The notes: generated by a model not told the origin, from the letters alone. A stretch of DNA of 64,000 nucleotides from Monodelphis domestica (GCF_027887165.1 NC_077227.1:86925735-86989734); one strand, 5' to 3'; positions 24,965 through 36,992 are shown, counted from the first letter of the stretch. Made by a program: numbers and translations.

Positions 24965-25200
24965 GGGATGTCATGGATAGAATACTAGACTGGTGACCTG
25001 AGTTTGAATACTGCCTCTACCACTTACTGGCTGTGTGATCCTTAATTTACTTAATCTCTCTCTTTCTCTCTTTGGTTTCCTTATGCATAAAATGAAAATA
25101 GTAATAGTAGCTCCTTCATGCTGTCTGGAGCAATTAAGTTAACATATATGTAAAGGGCTTTGCATAAAATTTGACTTAACCTCCTATATAAATGTTAGTC
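24965..25200 (+). repeat. MIR-type SINE
   Basis: Contains ctggtgacctgagtttgaat, cacttactggctgtgtgatc, atgcataaaatgaaaatag and gtaaagggctttgcataaaa. Confidence 0.7.
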
Positions 25201-25349
25201 ACTGTAAAGAGTGAATCAAACTCTCTTTGTCTATCAATCAGCAGCTTTTTAAGTTAATCAATCAAAATCTTAAGTACTACTTAGTAATTTACCAGTCACT
25301 AAGTATGAGAATTCACAAGTCACTTGCTAGAGTGGGTGACAACTCCAGA

Positions 25350-25935
25350 GGCAATGCTAGTGGACAGTGTTAGGCAAATTGAAAGACTGCAATTTGTTCC
25401 TGTAAAGTGGGGGAGTGACAGGAAGTGACATGGAGAAGACTGCTTTAACAAGGCCAGCTGGAAGATTCAGTCCCCGTCTTTGCATCTGTGAGCCGAACTG
25501 AAGAGGAGACTCTTTCCTTGGATCCTGAGGTGGTGAGTGGAGTAACTCCTTCCTTGGTTCTATGGTGAGGAGACCCTCTCTGCTTGTTGGCATTTTTGGT
25601 GGGACACTCCTTGCAGCATGAGTTCTGGTGATACTCTTGGTGGTCTTAGCCTCTTGTGTACTGAAGGCTCTTGGTGGATTCTTCAGCGTCTCCTGGCTCT
25701 TTGGATTTCAACTTCCTAATTTGGACCTTGGATTCTGATGAGATTTGCTTTCAGATTTGCATTTGTGATCTGGAGAGTTTAGAATGAAACTAACAAGTAG
25801 CTAGGCAGTATTTTCTGTCTCTTTATCTACATTTTTCCACTTTCATTCTTTCCACTTCTTTGTAAATAAAGCTGCCAAAAGACATTTTGACCTAAGCCAT
25901 AATATTTTTAAATTGGCAACCACTATATTACGTTA
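25350..25935 (+). mobile_element. Probable solo LTR of an endogenous retrovirus, old
   Basis: A relatively GC-rich block ends in ctttgtaaataaagctgcc, which supplies an AATAAA polyadenylation signal on the plus strand, followed by attggcaaccac. This U5-like end and the absence of other repeat signatures suggest an LTR. No target duplication was found, and the borders are approximate. Confidence 0.4.
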
Positions 25936-26002
25936 GAATATTTAGCATAAAATCTAAATTTAAATTTTTATATTACTATTATTACTAGTAACTAATATCA
26001 TG

Positions 26003-26237
26003 TGGGCAGCTAGGTTGTACAGTGGACATAACATCTGGCTTGGAGTCAGAGAGTTGTAACTCCATATATAGCCTTAAACACTAACTAACTGGGTAATCCT
26101 GGGAAAGTCACTTACCCTGTTTGCTTCAGTTTCCTTATCTGAAAAAAAGAGCTGTAAAATGGAGTGGCAAACCATTCTAGTATCTTTGTTAAGAAAACTC
26201 CATGAGTGGGACATAACTGAAGCAACCAAACAACAAA
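26003..26237 (+). mobile_element. Marsupial SINE (family B)
   Basis: Reads gggcagctaggttgtacag, cttggagtcagagagttgta, gagctgtaaaatggagtggc and a terminal accaaacaacaaac. Confidence 0.85.
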
Positions 26238-27240
26238 CTCACAAGATGGCTTCTAAGTTCACCAATCTACTCAACTCCCAGGAACTAAATACCTTTACTC
26301 CATCTCAAATAACTATCGGTTGTTTAACATCATATTTTATTATCCATATCTGTACTACCGCTTTGATGCTTACATTTGAACTTTCTCTCCTTGAGTATCA
26401 CTTCCTATCTTTCCAGCTATCCCTTTGCATCACTCCTTATAACCCCATTTTTCTTATCACCATGACCTCCAGTCTCTTCATTCTTTCCTATTTCTCTTAT
26501 TCTAACACCTTTGTTCTAACCTTATTTTTTCCCTTTATTCCTATATCTATGATTAACTAATTAAGCTATATATTATTCACAATAAGTCCTATCATTAATC
26601 TCTTCCCCTCTAGTTTTGTGGTTTACTCCTTAGTAACCCAAGCCAAGATTACCCCCATAATTGGCTTTCTTCATTCCTACTTGAGTACTGAACACTGTTG
26701 GAGAGAGTCATGTAACTATCCTGATTGGATCCATTACATATTTGTGTTATCTGATCTCAACTGGGTCCTCCCTGTTATACAATAACCCGTTTATTCTTCC
26801 ATGATTGATTCTCTATCACACTTTCTGAAATAGCTATTCTAAATGTTTTCTTCCCTCTTCAACCCCCCTAGATTACTTAATTCCCTTCTCTCTCTCTTAC
26901 CAGAGGACTTCACATGATAGTCACTGAGAAAATGGATATTAATCAAAGGATTCCTCTTCTCTTCTCTTCTGCTCCACTCTTCAAAACCTGTCTACATCAT
27001 TCCTCATCCTTGACCTCATCTTCAGACTCTGAGGGAGAGGTGGTTTTTCTTTTTGCCAAGGCCAACTATCACTCTTGGTCTTATCTTCCTCTTGTTTCCT
27101 CTGGGTATTTGCGCCTATTGGATCATTTTCTCTCTCATTTTTTATTTTTCATTATTTACACGTTTCTTTCTAGTTATTTGCAAATGGGTCGAGCTCTTTC
27201 CCATCCTTTAACAACAACAAAAAAGGCTATTTTATTGATT
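26238..27240. other. Pyrimidine-rich DNA, possibly decayed L2-like LINE
   Basis: C/T-rich with recurrent ctcttc and tccctctt runs and two frames (26159-26560, 26914-27252) that lack domains. It may be a diverged L2 upstream part. Confidence 0.3.
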
Positions 27241-27251
27241 ATAATAGCCTG

Positions 27252-27298
27252 ATGTGTGTGTGTTTGTGTGTATATATACTTTTACATGTATAATAAAA
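27252..27298. repeat. GT/AT dinucleotide repeat
   Basis: gtgtgtgtgtttgtgtgtat followed by alternating TA. Confidence 0.75.
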
Positions 27299-27680
27299 CC
27301 TTTTTCCGTATGTATAAGGCAGATTTATTCTGACATACCGAATCTTTTTCTAGATGAAGAATAAAAATATTAAAACATTATATTATATCTGATGTAATGC
27401 TATTATTTTTGAACCAGTTAATTTAGGGAAAAGAAATGAACAATAATGTATATCACTTGTAAGTGTAAATAATCTGAGACTTGTTATAAAGATCCAACTT
27501 TATAAATGGGAGGGAGTGAGTGATTTAGATCAATTAAGAATATGTATAAAACTCATACTAAAGATGTACCCTAAGACTAAATTGTTGTATGGAGGTGACC
27601 CTGGATTCTTGAAGGCTATTCAAGCAGAGGACAAACTTTGAAATCTATAAATTTGGACAGACTTTGCACATGAATATATA
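27299..27680. other. No supported feature
   Basis: AT-rich DNA, unassigned. Confidence 0.5.
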
Positions 27681-27682
27681 TT

Positions 27683-27934
27683 TGTGGAACCCAGTTGGCA
27701 TAGTAAAGAAAGGGATAAGCCTGAAGTCAGGAAGACTCATTTTACTGAGTTTCAAATCTGACCTCAGACACTCATGAGCTGTAACTTGGGCAAGTAACTT
27801 AACCCTGTTTGTCTCAGTTTCTTCATCTGTAAAATGAGCTGAAGGAAATGACAAACCACTCCAGTCTCTTTGCCAAGAAAATTCCAGATGGAGTCATGAA
27901 GTGTCAGATGTGCCTGAAATGATGGAACAACAAA
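27683..27934 (+). mobile_element. Marsupial SINE (family B)
   Basis: Contains cctgaagtcaggaagactca, catctgtaaaatgagctga, caaaccactccagtctcttt and atgatggaacaacaaac. The following copy lies only 26 bp downstream in the same orientation. Confidence 0.85.
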
Positions 27935-27960
27935 CGGAATGGCCAGAATAACATATTTGG

Positions 27961-28206
27961 GGGCAGCTTGCTGGTACAGTGGTTAGAGTGGTAGGCCTAG
28001 AGTCAAGAAGATTCATATTTAAGTGTTCAAATCTGGCTTCAGACACTGTCTCTATGACCCTGGGCAAGTCATTTAGCCATGTTTGTCTCAGTTACTTATT
28101 TGTAAAATGACCCAGGGAAGGGAATGGAAAACCAGTGTTTTTGCCAAGAAAACTCTAAATGGAGTCACGAAGAGTTAGATGTGACTGAAACAACTGAACA
28201 ACAAAA
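27961..28206 (+). mobile_element. Marsupial SINE (family B)
   Basis: Reads gggcagcttgctggtacagt, cctagagtcaagaagattca, atttgtaaaatgacccaggg and actgaaacaactgaacaaca. Full length. Confidence 0.88.
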
Positions 28207-28209
28207 ATA

Positions 28210-29335
28210 TATCAATAGTTAGTCCAAGCCACATTCTTAGAGGCTCATCATCTAGTTGGTCATGGGTTATGAATTTTCCATGTTTGGCAACTCTTCAATA
28301 GAATGAATAAAGGCATTAAGAGGTTGTCATTGGTATAAATGGAATAAGTAATACAGTGATCAAATCATGGATTTTTGACACATTGAAGTATGGAAAAATC
28401 ACAAAGTAAAGACAGTATAATCCAAGCTTCAGAAGCCTCTCTCATAGAGACTGTTACAGTTCCATAATGGGCAATGGAATCCTGGTTAGTTAAAAGCTAT
28501 TCTCTGAGATTCTGTAAGTGTTACTATAGTTCTGGAGAGACTGATAATTATTATGTCTTGAGATTAATTCTGAGAATATATGGGGAGGGATAAAAAAAAA
28601 ACCCAAAATAAAACAGAATTCTTTCTTGAAATTCTTTCTTGAAAGGAGGACTTTAACTCTTACCCTTCAATGAACCAAAAAGAGAATTGTTGAGAAGGCA
28701 CTTTCACTGGTGTTCTGAAAGACCTGAATGATATCCAGAACCGAGGAAAAATCATAAGTATCAGCGACCATAAAAGGTAACTTTGTGATCTTTCTCACAT
28801 TTGATACATTATGAATATTTATGTCTTTGCTTTCTTGTTTGCTATGCTGTATTAATAATTTGTACAACTAGTAACTTTCATGTTTACTTTGGCCAATGTA
28901 CTTAGGGGGTTATATAGATACAGAGAGATGAGCGAGAGTTTATGAGAAATGTATTTCTTCCAGTTGCGTAAATGATATTTAATTCACTCACATGGTGATT
29001 TGGGACTAATTGGATAATGAGAGAGAATTTGTAATTTATGAGGAAATATAAAAACATACCCATTGATTACCCTAGAAGTCAAGATAAGAATAAATAAAAA
29101 AGATGAATGAGTAGCAGGTACAGGGAGAGGGAAGCCCTCTTTATATGAGGGCATCAACTCTAAATCCAGATAAAGCAACATAACCCATTTTCTTTAAAAT
29201 TTAAACATAAACAATGCCGTATGTATAAAGGCAGCAGACATCAGAACTGGAAGAGATGTTTTCTAACATATATATATAATATATAACTGTATAGGAACAA
29301 GAATGCTGTCTTTAAAATTCCAACAAAGTGATCAT
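28210..29335. other. No supported feature
   Basis: AT-rich DNA. Two short minus-strand frames (28667-28867, 28984-29181) have no recognisable content. Confidence 0.5.
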
Positions 29336-29339
29336 CCAG

Positions 29340-29640
29340 ACTTCACTTAGATTTCCTAGTGAGAAAGAAACCACTAAACCTCAAGGAAACACATGGCACT
29401 TTTAGATTAATTCTAACTTTTAGGAGAAAAAATCTTTACATCAAATAGAAATCTGTCTCTGAAATTTTTGCCTATGATTTTGGGTTCTGGACTCTAGCAG
29501 AAAAAAAAAAAAGTTTAAATGCTCTTCAGAATGACAACTGTTCAAATAATTAAAGACAAGGATCTTGCCCACTTTAAGTTTTCTCTTCTCCAAGCTAAAC
29601 ATGTTTTCCCTTTTAAAAAAATTACTTGATCAGCTGAATC
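29340..29640 (-). mobile_element. CR1/L3-like LINE 3' part, antisense, decayed
   Basis: Contains cttcagaatgacaactgttc and tctcttctccaagctaaac in antisense order, as in the copy at 55.54 kb. Confidence 0.5.
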
Positions 29641-29804
29641 TGTAGCATGTCCACACATGTCTTCTGTTATATTAATGAAAGTTGTTTATCTCTGCAGCTT
29701 GTGACGCAGCTAATATAGCTAGGGCTTTTCAAATCAGGTATCCATGTCATCAAATTTATGATACTGAATTTCAATCAGAAATTCCTTCCTCTCCAAGAAT
29801 AACA

Positions 29805-29869
29805 CTTTAAGATCTCAAGCTAATACATATTATATAATAGCAATATTCAAAACTATTTGGTAATTGTTT
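29805..29869 (+). mobile_element. Old LINE-1 fragment, left of the young L1 insertion
   Basis: Reads aactatttggtaattgttta and continues, after the inserted L1, into acatcaatagaacagagtag. This is the L1 ORF2 segment in which a tested residue pair precedes a conserved DR-type stretch. Confidence 0.6.
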
Positions 29870-30775
29870 AAAAATAGAAAAGTACAACACAGAATAGTAT
29901 ACATGTCAGACCTTTGGGAAGGGAAATACTTCAAAACCAAGCAAGAATTAGAAAGAATTACAAAATGCAAAATAAATAATCTGGATTACATCAAATTAAA
30001 AAGTTTTTGTACAAACAAAACCAATGTAACCAAAATCAGAAGGGTAGCAACAAATTGGGAAACAATCTTCATAAAAACCTCTGACAAGGGTTTAATTACT
30101 AAAATTTATAAAGAACTAAATCAATTGTACAAAAAATCAAGCCATTCTCCAATTGACAAATGGGCAAGGGACATGAACAGGCAATTCTCAGCCAAAGAAA
30201 TCAAAACTATTAATAAGCACATGAAAAAGTGCTCTACATCTCTTATAATCAGAGAGATGCAAATCAAAACAACTCTGAGGTATCATCTCACACCTAGCAG
30301 ATTGGCTAACATGACAGCTATGCAAAGTAATGAATGCTGGAGGGGATGTGGCAAAGTGGGGACATTAATTCATTGCTGGTGGAGTTGTGAATTGATCCAA
30401 CCATTCTGGAGGGCAATTTGGAACTATGTCCAAAGGGCGATAAAAGACTGTCTGCCCTTTGATCCAGCCATAGCACTGCTGGGCTTGTACCCCAAAGAGA
30501 TAATGGACAAAAAGACTTGTACAAAAATATTCATAGCTGCGCTCTTTGTGGTGGCCAAAAATTGGAAAATGAGGGGATGCCCCTCAATTGGGGAATGGCT
30601 GAACAAATTGTGGTATATGTTGGTGATGGAATACTATTGTGCTAAAAGGAATAATAAAGTGGAGAAGTTCCATGGAGACTGGAACAACCTCCAGGAAGTA
30701 ATGCAGAGCGAGAGGAGCAGAACCAGGAAAACATTGTACACAGAGACTGATACATTGTGGTACAATCGAAGGTGA
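29864..30775 (+). pseudogene. LINE-1 ORF2 C-terminal fragment (303 codons, open)
   Basis: C-terminal portion of the L1 ORF2 protein, the endonuclease-reverse transcriptase that drives L1 and SINE retrotransposition. Only the part downstream of the reverse transcriptase is present, so it has no catalytic activity. Visible landmarks are LDYIKLKSFC (about residues 40-49), [63 protein letters not shown] (the Cys-rich C-terminal region), LLGLYPKEI and the final TETDTLWYNRR. About the first eight codons come from flanking DNA, because the L1 starts at 29887. The frame is uninterrupted to a TGA at 30773-30775, which fits a recent insertion. No promoter is present. Confidence 0.9.
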
Positions 30776-31151
30776 TGGACTTCTCCATTAGTGTCAATGC
30801 AATCCCTGAACAATCTGCAGGGATCTAAAAAAAAATACTACCCACAAGCAGAGGATAAACTGTGGGAGTAAAAACACCGCTGAAAAGCAACTGCTTGACT
30901 ACAGGGTTGGAGGAGATAAGACTGAGGAGAGACTCTAAATGAACACTATAATGCAAACTCCAACAACAGGGAAATGGGTTCGAGTCAAGAACACATGTGA
31001 TAACCAGTGGAATCATGCGTCGGCTATGGGAGAGGGAAAGGCGGGGGGGGGGGGGGGGGGGGGGAGAGGGGAGGGGAGGAAAAGAAAACGATCTTTGTTT
31101 CCAGTGAATAATGTATGAAAACGACCAAATAAAATAATATTAAAATTAAAA
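29887..31151 (+). mobile_element. Young 5'-truncated LINE-1 with 17-bp target-site duplication
   Basis: The insertion is bounded by exact direct repeats aaaaatagaaaagtaca at 29870-29886 and 31152-31168, ending in an A-rich tail. It carries the ORF2 C-terminus and a 3' UTR with a run of 22 G at 31043-31064. It lies inside an older L1 of the same orientation. Confidence 0.95.
31043..31064 (+). repeat. Homopolymer run of 22 G in the L1 3' UTR
   Basis: Uninterrupted G run followed by gagaggggagggg. It is an expanded version of the G-rich tract of this L1 subfamily (compare 1050-1072). Confidence 0.9.
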
Positions 31152-31168
31152 AAAAATAGAAAAGTACA

Positions 31169-32020
31169 TCAATAGAACAGAGTAGACAAGGAAGAATTAT
31201 AAAGAATGAAATTCAATAACCCGATGTTTGAAAAGCCCCAAACAATAAATTACTGAGGAAAGATGTTAAGAACTGTGGGGAAACTAGAAAGGAGCCTGGC
31301 AAAAATTAGGCTCAAACCAAAATCTTGCACCATACTCCACAATAAATTCAAAATGCATATATGGCCTGAATATTAAAGATCATAACATTAAAAAATTAGA
31401 AGAGAAGAAAATCACATACCTGTTGCAACTCTGGGTAAGAGATGAATTCTTAAAACAGAAATAAAGATTATAATGAAAGATGAAATATATTACTTTAATT
31501 ATGTTAAATTGAAGGGTTTCATCCCAGAAAGAATTAAGGTATCAATTCCCCAAGATAAAAAGGGAAATGGTTAACTAGGGAGAACATTTCTGCACCAAAT
31601 TTTTGGGATATATGAAAAACAAATAGAAATATATATTACCAAAAGCCATTCCCCAATTGACAAATGATGAAAGCATATGAACAGTTCTCAAAAGAAAAAT
31701 TACAAGCAATTAACACCATATGAAAGATGCTCTAAATTACTATCGACTAATAAAAGACACATAAATCAAAACATCCAATACTCAACAAAAGGGCAAGGAT
31801 TTCAAAAGATGGTATTGTCAATAATGGAAAGACTATTGGTAAAGCTATGAATTTTTACAACCATTTTGCAAAGCAGCTTGAAATTATAAATATGAAGTGA
31901 TTAAAATATTTATACCATTCAACCTAAACATTCCACTACTAGGTATATATCCCAAGGAGATCACTGACAAAAAGAGGGGTTCCGTATACACCAAAATATT
32001 TACAGTGGCTTTTTTTTGTG
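31169..32020 (+). mobile_element. Old LINE-1 ORF2/3' region, right of the young L1
   Basis: Degraded ORF2: catcaatagaacagagtaga, catacctgttgcaactctgg, aagccattccccaattgaca, atgaacagttctcaaaag, and acctaaacattccactacta with ggtatatatcccaaggaga. All frames are broken. Confidence 0.75.
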
Positions 32021-32154
32021 GTAGAATTCCTTTCTTTTATTCCTTTCTTTATCTATTATTCAGCATTACTTTTCCTGCACTTCATACCTCTGATAGTTCT
32101 AGTAATTGTTGCCAGTTACCACTTCCTATCACAATCCTTTCTGACTCCCACCAT

Positions 32155-32330
32155 TCATTCAGCAAGCATTTATGAGGTACCTATTATGTGTTAGGAATTA
32201 TGATACTGAATACAATGACAAAAATTGAGTAATTCTTGCACTCAAGGAGCTCATAATCTATAGGAAAATTATATCAATGTGTCGATATAATTATATTAAT
32301 TACACACATAATAAACAGATATTTGGGTAA
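32155..32330 (-). mobile_element. L2 LINE 3' end fragment
   Basis: Contains cattcattcagcaagcattt, acctattatgtgttaggaat and actcaaggagctcataatct. Confidence 0.75.
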
Positions 32331-32334
32331 TTTC

Positions 32335-32750
32335 AATTTAGTTTCTGGCATATGGTGGTAGTTGTTACCCTATGTGGTGCCTTTATTGTACTGCTGGTAG
32401 ATCACATTGACTATAGCTCTCCTCAGTTTCCAGTAGATGTTGATTGCTCTCTTTGAAGGTGATCTGGTTGTTTTACTATATTCCCTTGTTTAGCTATATC
32501 ACAGTTCCTAAGTGTATTCCAGATAGTTCTATTTCTAGAGCCTTCTCCTTCTTTACTCTGTCTGTAGCTCTAGGCCTTACATACAAGGTGTCGCAATGGC
32601 TCAAGAAACATATATTTTTGTACTTTAGAAGTATTTCATAATCCCCAGTTCTCTTATAGTTTATGGTGACTTATCAAAGGTGAACTTCCTTTCTCCAGTA
32701 GAATTAGTATAATACATCCCTTAAACCTTAGACTGTGACTTTTTAAACCA
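32335..32750. other. No supported feature
   Basis: Unassigned DNA with a 65-codon frame at 32444-32641 of no recognisable content. Confidence 0.5.
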
Positions 32751-32753
32751 ACC

Positions 32754-32820
32754 GGGGGGGGGGGGGGATTCAATGACTTGCCCAAGGTCATACAACTAGG
32801 ATGTGTCTGTATCCTAATCC
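32754..32820 (-). repeat. SINE/MIR fragment with a 14-G run
   Basis: A run of 14 G (32754-32767) is followed by caatgacttgcccaaggtca, an antisense SINE core. Confidence 0.6.
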
Positions 32821-32824
32821 TTAG

Positions 32825-33005
32825 TTATCTCCAAAAAGGGGAATTGATGCTTTATGAGATTGTGGTTTTCTGCTCATTGGAAGTCTTCAAGCAGAGAATG
32901 GTTGGCCAGTCCTTGGGTTTATTTTTAGTGGAGGTCTCTATCAGGTAGAATTGAACTAGACAGTCACAAGTATCCCTTCCAATTCTCAAATTTTGTGATT
33001 CCTGC
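32825..33005 (+). mobile_element. CR1/L3-like LINE 3' end
   Basis: Contains attggaagtcttcaagcaga, gagaatggttggccagtcct and cccttccaattctcaaattt, the terminal part of the family. Confidence 0.6.
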
Positions 33006-33136
33006 CCTTATCAATATTTCCTATGAGTTTAGAAGCTAAATGGAACAAGCTATACTGCCCTTATTTATCAGCCCCGACCATGATTCTCTCTGGGGCAACA
33101 GAGTGGGGTTATTCAAATGACTGGAAACTTATATTT

Positions 33137-33335
33137 TTAAAAAAATAAAAACTTTACCTCCCATCTTAGAATAAATCTTAAGTACTGCTCCCAAGGCAAA
33201 AAAAGCAGTAAGGGCTAGGTAATTGGGGTTAGGCAACTTGCTTAAGGTCACAAAACTAGGAAGTATCTGAAAACAGATTTGAACCCAGCATCTCCTATCT
33301 CTATGCCTTGATCTCTATCCACCTCACTGTCCCTA
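33137..33335 (-). mobile_element. tRNA-like SINE (family A), antisense
   Basis: Reverse complement of the family: tttacctcccatcttagaat, taagggctaggtaattgggg, ggtcacaaaactaggaagta and acctcactgtcccta. Confidence 0.85.
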
Positions 33336-33429
33336 GAGACTGCATTCTTAAAGCATCTAGAAGAAGGTTCCTCATTATAATACTTAAAATAAAATGGTTG
33401 CTTAAAACCTTTTAATGCTTATTCTCAAT

Positions 33430-34350
33430 TATTTATAGCACATTCATATATTCTTTTTTTTTTACACATACAACATTCTATGGATTGTATCAAGCCCCAA
33501 AATAATTATAGAGCCACCTTAGAGAGACCCACAGTCACTCAGAAGAGGTCAATCCAAATAGCAAAAACAAACAAAAGCAAAAATAAATGAATAAACAAAA
33601 CAAAAAAAAACTTAAATGGATAAAGAGTGCCAATTGTGGTTGGAAAGTAATTCCATTATATTAATCCATCAGCACATTTGCCATGAACAAGTGAATGGAG
33701 CACAGAATGAACAATGAAATGGGCCAAGAATAGAGTGCAAAAAAGAGAATAAATGGATTGCATTTGGGGGAATTAAGCTTCTCTCTGAAACAAGAATCTC
33801 TTTTTAACAGATATTCTTCCAATGATTCTGTATGGCTCCGAGTCATAGAATATTTCAGTCTCTGAAGAGTCAAAATTTTGGACAATCCAAAGGAATAGAG
33901 AGCTACGATCATGAATAGACTTAAGCATGTTACCAATATGAACTTTCATATAAGCAGTGTGAAAAAATATCTAATTATTGTTTGATCAGAAAAGGAGATG
34001 GGCCAGTCATATTATGAGCATGAGGAATAATGGAAAAGAAAGACAAAACATTGTAGTGGTAACTACATAATATTAAAAGGTTGAGAAGGAAGCAATCTTT
34101 ATGTTGTCTAGGTACTCTATAAAGCATTTATGAAAAGACATGGACAAAAATTGCATAGGATGATGCAGATGGATTGTGTCTTATACCATTAGAGGGACTG
34201 CCCAGCAGGAGATGAACATGGGTGCACTGGAGCATAAGCTACATTGAAGTGTATGTAGACCTGAGATTATGTTGTTGCTAGGAATGGATAACAAAGGCAG
34301 AAATAGCAAGCAGAACAAAGGAAGTAGGGTAGAAGTTACCTTGCCAGTTT
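33430..34350 (+). mobile_element. RTE-like LINE remnant
   Basis: At 33808-33835 the plus strand reads as ILPMILYGSES in one frame, a segment typical of the C-terminal reverse-transcriptase region of RTE/Jockey-type LINEs. Next come a Q-R-like stretch and gggccagtcatattatgag. Downstream similarity fades near 34350. Strongly decayed, and the borders are approximate. Confidence 0.5.
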
Positions 34351-34469
34351 AGAGAGACCCATAAGCTCCATTTGTCCTTTTTAATCTTATTATCAACTGA
34401 TTTACATGACAAGGAGAGGAATTATTGGAATGGGAAAACTTTGTCAACCCAGATAACAACAGTTAGCAT

Positions 34470-34710
34470 TTATATACTATCAGACTGCCAAGCACTATCC
34501 TAAGCACTTTACAGTTAGCAACTAACTTAATCTTTTGAACAACCCTAGGAGGATAGGCACTATTATTCTCTCTATTTTACAATTGAAGAACCTGAGACAG
34601 ACAAAGGTAAAGAGACTTATTCAAGGTCACAGAGCTGGTGTCTTAGGTTAGATTTGAACTCAGATAATCTTGACTTAATACTTTATCCACTGCATCATTC
34701 AGCTGCCACA
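34470..34710 (-). repeat. MIR SINE, antisense
   Basis: Long MIR copy: ccaagcactatcctaagcac, ctctctattttacaattgaa, attcaaggtcacagagctgg and a marsupial-SINE-like end catcattcagctgcc. Confidence 0.75.
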
Positions 34711-34924
34711 AAAAAAAAAAATGTTTACCTTACATTCTTCTTTGAACCCATGGGATTTTTTGAAAGGACATTGACTAATGATCACAGATGTTTAGCCCTA
34801 TGCCAGACAAGAAAGTAGGATCAGGGGACCAAAATGTATGGGGGGAGGTCTTTCTTGCCATTTATCTTGCCGTGTTGTTTAATCTTTTGCTTTACCCCCA
34901 ACTGTCTAGTTAAGAGGAAGCTAG

Positions 34925-35090
34925 GTTGAGATTGTAGATACCATGTTGACTTTAGAGTTAGAAAAAACCTAATCTCAATTCTTGCCTCTGATGCTTACTA
35001 GCTGTGTGTCCCTGGGGAAGTTACTTAACTTCTCTGAGTCTCAGTTTCCTTATCTGTAAAGCATAAAAAATACTACCTTACTTTCTGACA
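34925..35090 (+). repeat. MIR-type SINE
   Basis: Contains tgcttactagctgtgtgtcc, cttctctgagtctcagtttc and cttatctgtaaagcataaaa. Confidence 0.75.
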
Positions 35091-35394
35091 AAAACAACTA
35101 TGTTCACTGGACAGCAATATCAGAAATAATGTTTAAACCAATACCTCAGATCATACATCAACATGAGCTCAAAGTGATTACATGACTTAGATATAAAAAG
35201 TCACATCAAAAACAAATTAGAGTAGCAAGAAAGAAATTAGCTGCTGGATCTATGGATAGAGGAAGAGTTTATATCTAAGCAAGTAATGGAACTTTTGATT
35301 ATATAAAATTAAAAGGGATTTTTTTTCTCAAACAAATCTAATATAAAAATTATAAGGGAAGCAAGTAATTGGGAAAAAGTTTCTTTGATAAAGG

Positions 35395-35450
35395 TCCTTC
35401 CTTCCTTCCTTCCTTCCTTCCTTCCTTCCTTCCTTCCTTCCTTCCCTCCC
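35395..35450. repeat. (TTCC)n microsatellite
   Basis: About twelve tandem ccttcc units, ending in ccctccccc. Confidence 0.95.
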
Positions 35451-35473
35451 CCCTCTCCAAGGTGGCCATCAAT

Positions 35474-35512
35474 TTGATATATATTTTATATATATACATA
35501 TGTATATATAAA
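35474..35512. repeat. AT dinucleotide repeat
   Basis: Alternating AT with two GC-containing interruptions. Confidence 0.75.
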
Positions 35513-36660
35513 GTATAAGCATCTTTCCATATTAGTCTGTTTATGGAAGACAATTCAAATGAAAGAAAAATGAAGAAATAAAAGCTCACTAATAATTTCT
35601 AAAATGCAACTTTAGCAACTTTGAGGTTTTATCCCACGTCTATCAAACTAGCAAAGAGTACAAAATAGGAAAATGAAAGGTTTTGGAGAAATTGTGGGAA
35701 AATAGAAACAATAGTATATAGTTGGAGTAGTATAAATTGGTTAAAACATTATAGAAAGAAATTTGGAATGATACTCAGAAAGTTGCCAAACTGTTTATGC
35801 ACTTCTTATTACTACCTAGTCGATTCCCTCAAGAGATCAAAAAAAGAGGGAAAGGCTGTATACAAACAAAAATATTTATACAATTATTTTTATGGAAGAA
35901 AAAATATTAGGGCTGAGAGGGTATACTGGGGAATGTTTAGATAGTGACATGTAAATGTAATGAAATATTATTGTGCCCTAAAAAGTGATGAAATAGACAG
36001 TTTTGTATGAAACTGAGAAGATATTTATTAACTCATGTGCAGCAAAATTAGGAGAACAATACATATAATAGTCACATCAATTAAAAAATTGAAAGACTGT
36101 AAATCTCTCATCAACACAATGATAAATCACCAATCTGAAAAAATGAAGATGAAACATGCCACATATCTTGACAGAGGTGATAGACTTAAAATGCCAAAAG
36201 ATAATGGATTTTGGACCATGATCAACATGAGAATTTGTTTTGCCATATTGTAAGTGTGTGTTGTATTCTCATTAAAATAAATTACTTGATGTGAGATGAG
36301 GGTAGTGAGAGTAGATTAATCAAAAACACTTGTTTGAAAATAATAAAAAAAGAGGAAAAACTGTTTGCACCTGTTTTTGTATTCTTGTAAAGATCAAATG
36401 AGATAATGTGTAATGCACTTTGTAAATTCTAAAATACTACATCACTGTTAATTATTAGTGATTGTAGTAAAATAAAGATGTTAGTTGAAGCTAATGAACT
36501 GTATATTTAAGTGGTTGCTAACCTATATCCATAGCCTGCCTTCAATCTCGAGTGGCATTCAGGAGAATCTTTAGGTGAAGTGGAGGGAGCTTCAGGAAAT
36601 ATACAAAAATGCAACACTTTTAGTTTACTAAGAGCTTAGGGTGAAGAATGAAAAAGATGG

Positions 36661-36864
36661 GGGAAGCTAAGTAGCTCAGTGGCTTGAGAGCCAGGCTTAG
36701 AAATAAGAGGTCCCTGGGCTCAAATTTGGCCTCAGACACTTCCCAGCTGTGTGACCCTGAGCAAGTCACTTAACCCCCATTGCCTAGTCCTTACCACTCT
36801 TCTGCCTTGGAACCAATACATAGTATTAATTCTAATGTGGAAGGTAAGAGTTTAAAAAAAAAAA
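36661..36864 (+). mobile_element. tRNA-like SINE (family A), full length
   Basis: Reads aagtagctcagtggcttgag, cttcccagctgtgtgaccct, taacccccattgcctagtcc and ggaaccaatacatagtatt, with an A tail. Target-site duplication: agaatgaaaaagatgg at 36645-36660 and agaatgaagaggatgg at 36865-36880. Confidence 0.95.
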
Positions 36865-36992
36865 AGAATGAAGAGGATGGAATACTCAAATCAGGTTTTA
36901 CTTAGTGAAATAAAATGTTCTGCCAATGAGCTCTTCTGAATAAGAAAGTGTTAAAAAGAGCAAAATGTAGACTCAAAATGACTCTTGAGAAG

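Larger units (their letters stand above)
35100..36350 (+). mobile_element. Old LINE-1-like element, heavily decayed
   Basis: Segments in L1 ORF2 order: gaggaagagtttatatctaa, gcaagtaattgggaaaaagt, caactttgaggttttatccc, gttttggagaaattgtggga, atttggaatgatactcagaa and tggaagaaaaaatattaggg. It is interrupted by a TTCC microsatellite. A 72-codon frame at 36035-36253 is part of it and not a gene. Confidence 0.55.

Noticed and set aside
26159..26560. 133-codon plus frame
   Set aside because: It starts inside a SINE and runs into pyrimidine-rich, probably L2-like DNA. No domain.
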